Assembly (NCBI GenBank): GCA_015501055.1
Contig: JADNYV010000422.1
Span: 1 to 30,206 of the forward strand
Origin: Mucidula mucida
Lineage: Eukaryota > Basidiomycota > Agaricomycetes > Agaricales > Physalacriaceae
DNA: 30,206 nt
Direction: 5' to 3'
Shown here: positions 30,174 through 30,206 of the stretch, piece after piece
Numbering within the stretch: position 1 is the first letter of the stretch
How the letters are laid out: each line of letters starts with the position of its first letter
Program-made: the position numbers and the translations under genes
The notes under the pieces: generated by a model
Told to the model about the DNA's origin: nothing
The model's input: only the letters and a program-made list of their open reading frames with translations
Database searches by the model: none

Positions 30174-30206
30174 CGCTCTGATCGGCCATCACCCTTCTCC
30201 TTGTCG

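Larger units (their letters stand above)
25990..30206 (-). mobile_element. Ty3/gypsy chromovirus, 3' part (pol and 3' LTR), degenerate
   Basis: Reads leftward: aspartic protease, reverse transcriptase, RNase H, integrase, chromodomain, polypurine tract, 3' LTR. The order RT-RH-IN and the C-terminal chromodomain define a chromovirus of the Ty3/gypsy group (Metaviridae). Gag, the primer-binding site and the 5' LTR lie beyond 30206. Several frameshifts split pol, so this copy is not autonomous. The element inserted into the small gene at 25610. Confidence 0.96.

Noticed and set aside
1..30206. CRISPR arrays, prophage, bacterial defence loci, operons
   Set aside because: The gene structure is eukaryotic (short introns, TATA boxes, Ty3/gypsy element); no regularly spaced direct repeats exist.

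Overview
The window looks like a gene-poor, repeat-rich stretch of a filamentous basidiomycete genome, most likely an agaricomycete. The reasons are: introns of about 48-67 nt with clean GT...AG borders; a DUF6535 membrane protein, a family expanded in Agaricomycetes; a fungal chromodomain Ty3/gypsy retrotransposon; a basidiomycete-style kinase-like gene; and an epoxide hydrolase and an intradiol dioxygenase with fungal intron structure. The species cannot be fixed from the sequence alone. There is no prokaryotic organisation (operons, ribosome-binding sites, CRISPR), and I recognised no tRNA or rRNA.

Layout. 1-2100: a roughly 245 bp MITE, then two convergent, decayed copies (A and B) of an unrecognised gene family whose third copy (C) lies at 17.5-19.0 kb. 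2.7-5.2 kb: relics on the minus strand, including an unrecognised spliced pseudogene and the first five exons of an intradiol (hydroxyquinol-type) dioxygenase cut off by a dispersed repeat. 5.2-6.6 kb: a repeat unit that recurs at 19.9-21.0 kb; part of it recurs again at 9.6 kb and, inverted, at 10.5 kb. 7.06-9.4 kb: a divergent pair of small spliced genes separated by a perfect solo LTR (530 bp, GATGG target duplication). 11.2-12.8 kb: an almost complete but damaged epoxide hydrolase gene. 14.3-17.4 kb: the best intact gene, a three-exon DUF6535 protein of about 1017 aa. 21.3-21.9 kb: a fragment copied from the epoxide hydrolase, and a second copy of the repeat that truncates the dioxygenase. 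23.6-24.8 kb: an intact two-exon kinase-like gene. 25.6-26.0 kb: a small gene cut by a retrotransposon. 26.0-30.2 kb: the 3' LTR and frameshifted pol of that chromovirus, reading leftward out of the window.

How it fits together. The clearly intact genes are the DUF6535 gene and the kinase-like gene; the small gene at 8656-9373 is plausible. Most other coding signal is decayed, duplicated or truncated, and often still carries its introns, so it was copied as DNA rather than through mRNA. The two copies of the LTR differ almost only by C/T and G/A transitions, many at CpG, as expected for methylation-driven decay of transposons. The two most distinctive observations are the solo LTR placed so that its target duplication supplies the start codon and splice donor of the downstream gene, and the four-copy family at 6.3, 9.6, 10.5 and 20.8 kb, whose reading frame is partly conserved between copies but which I cannot name.
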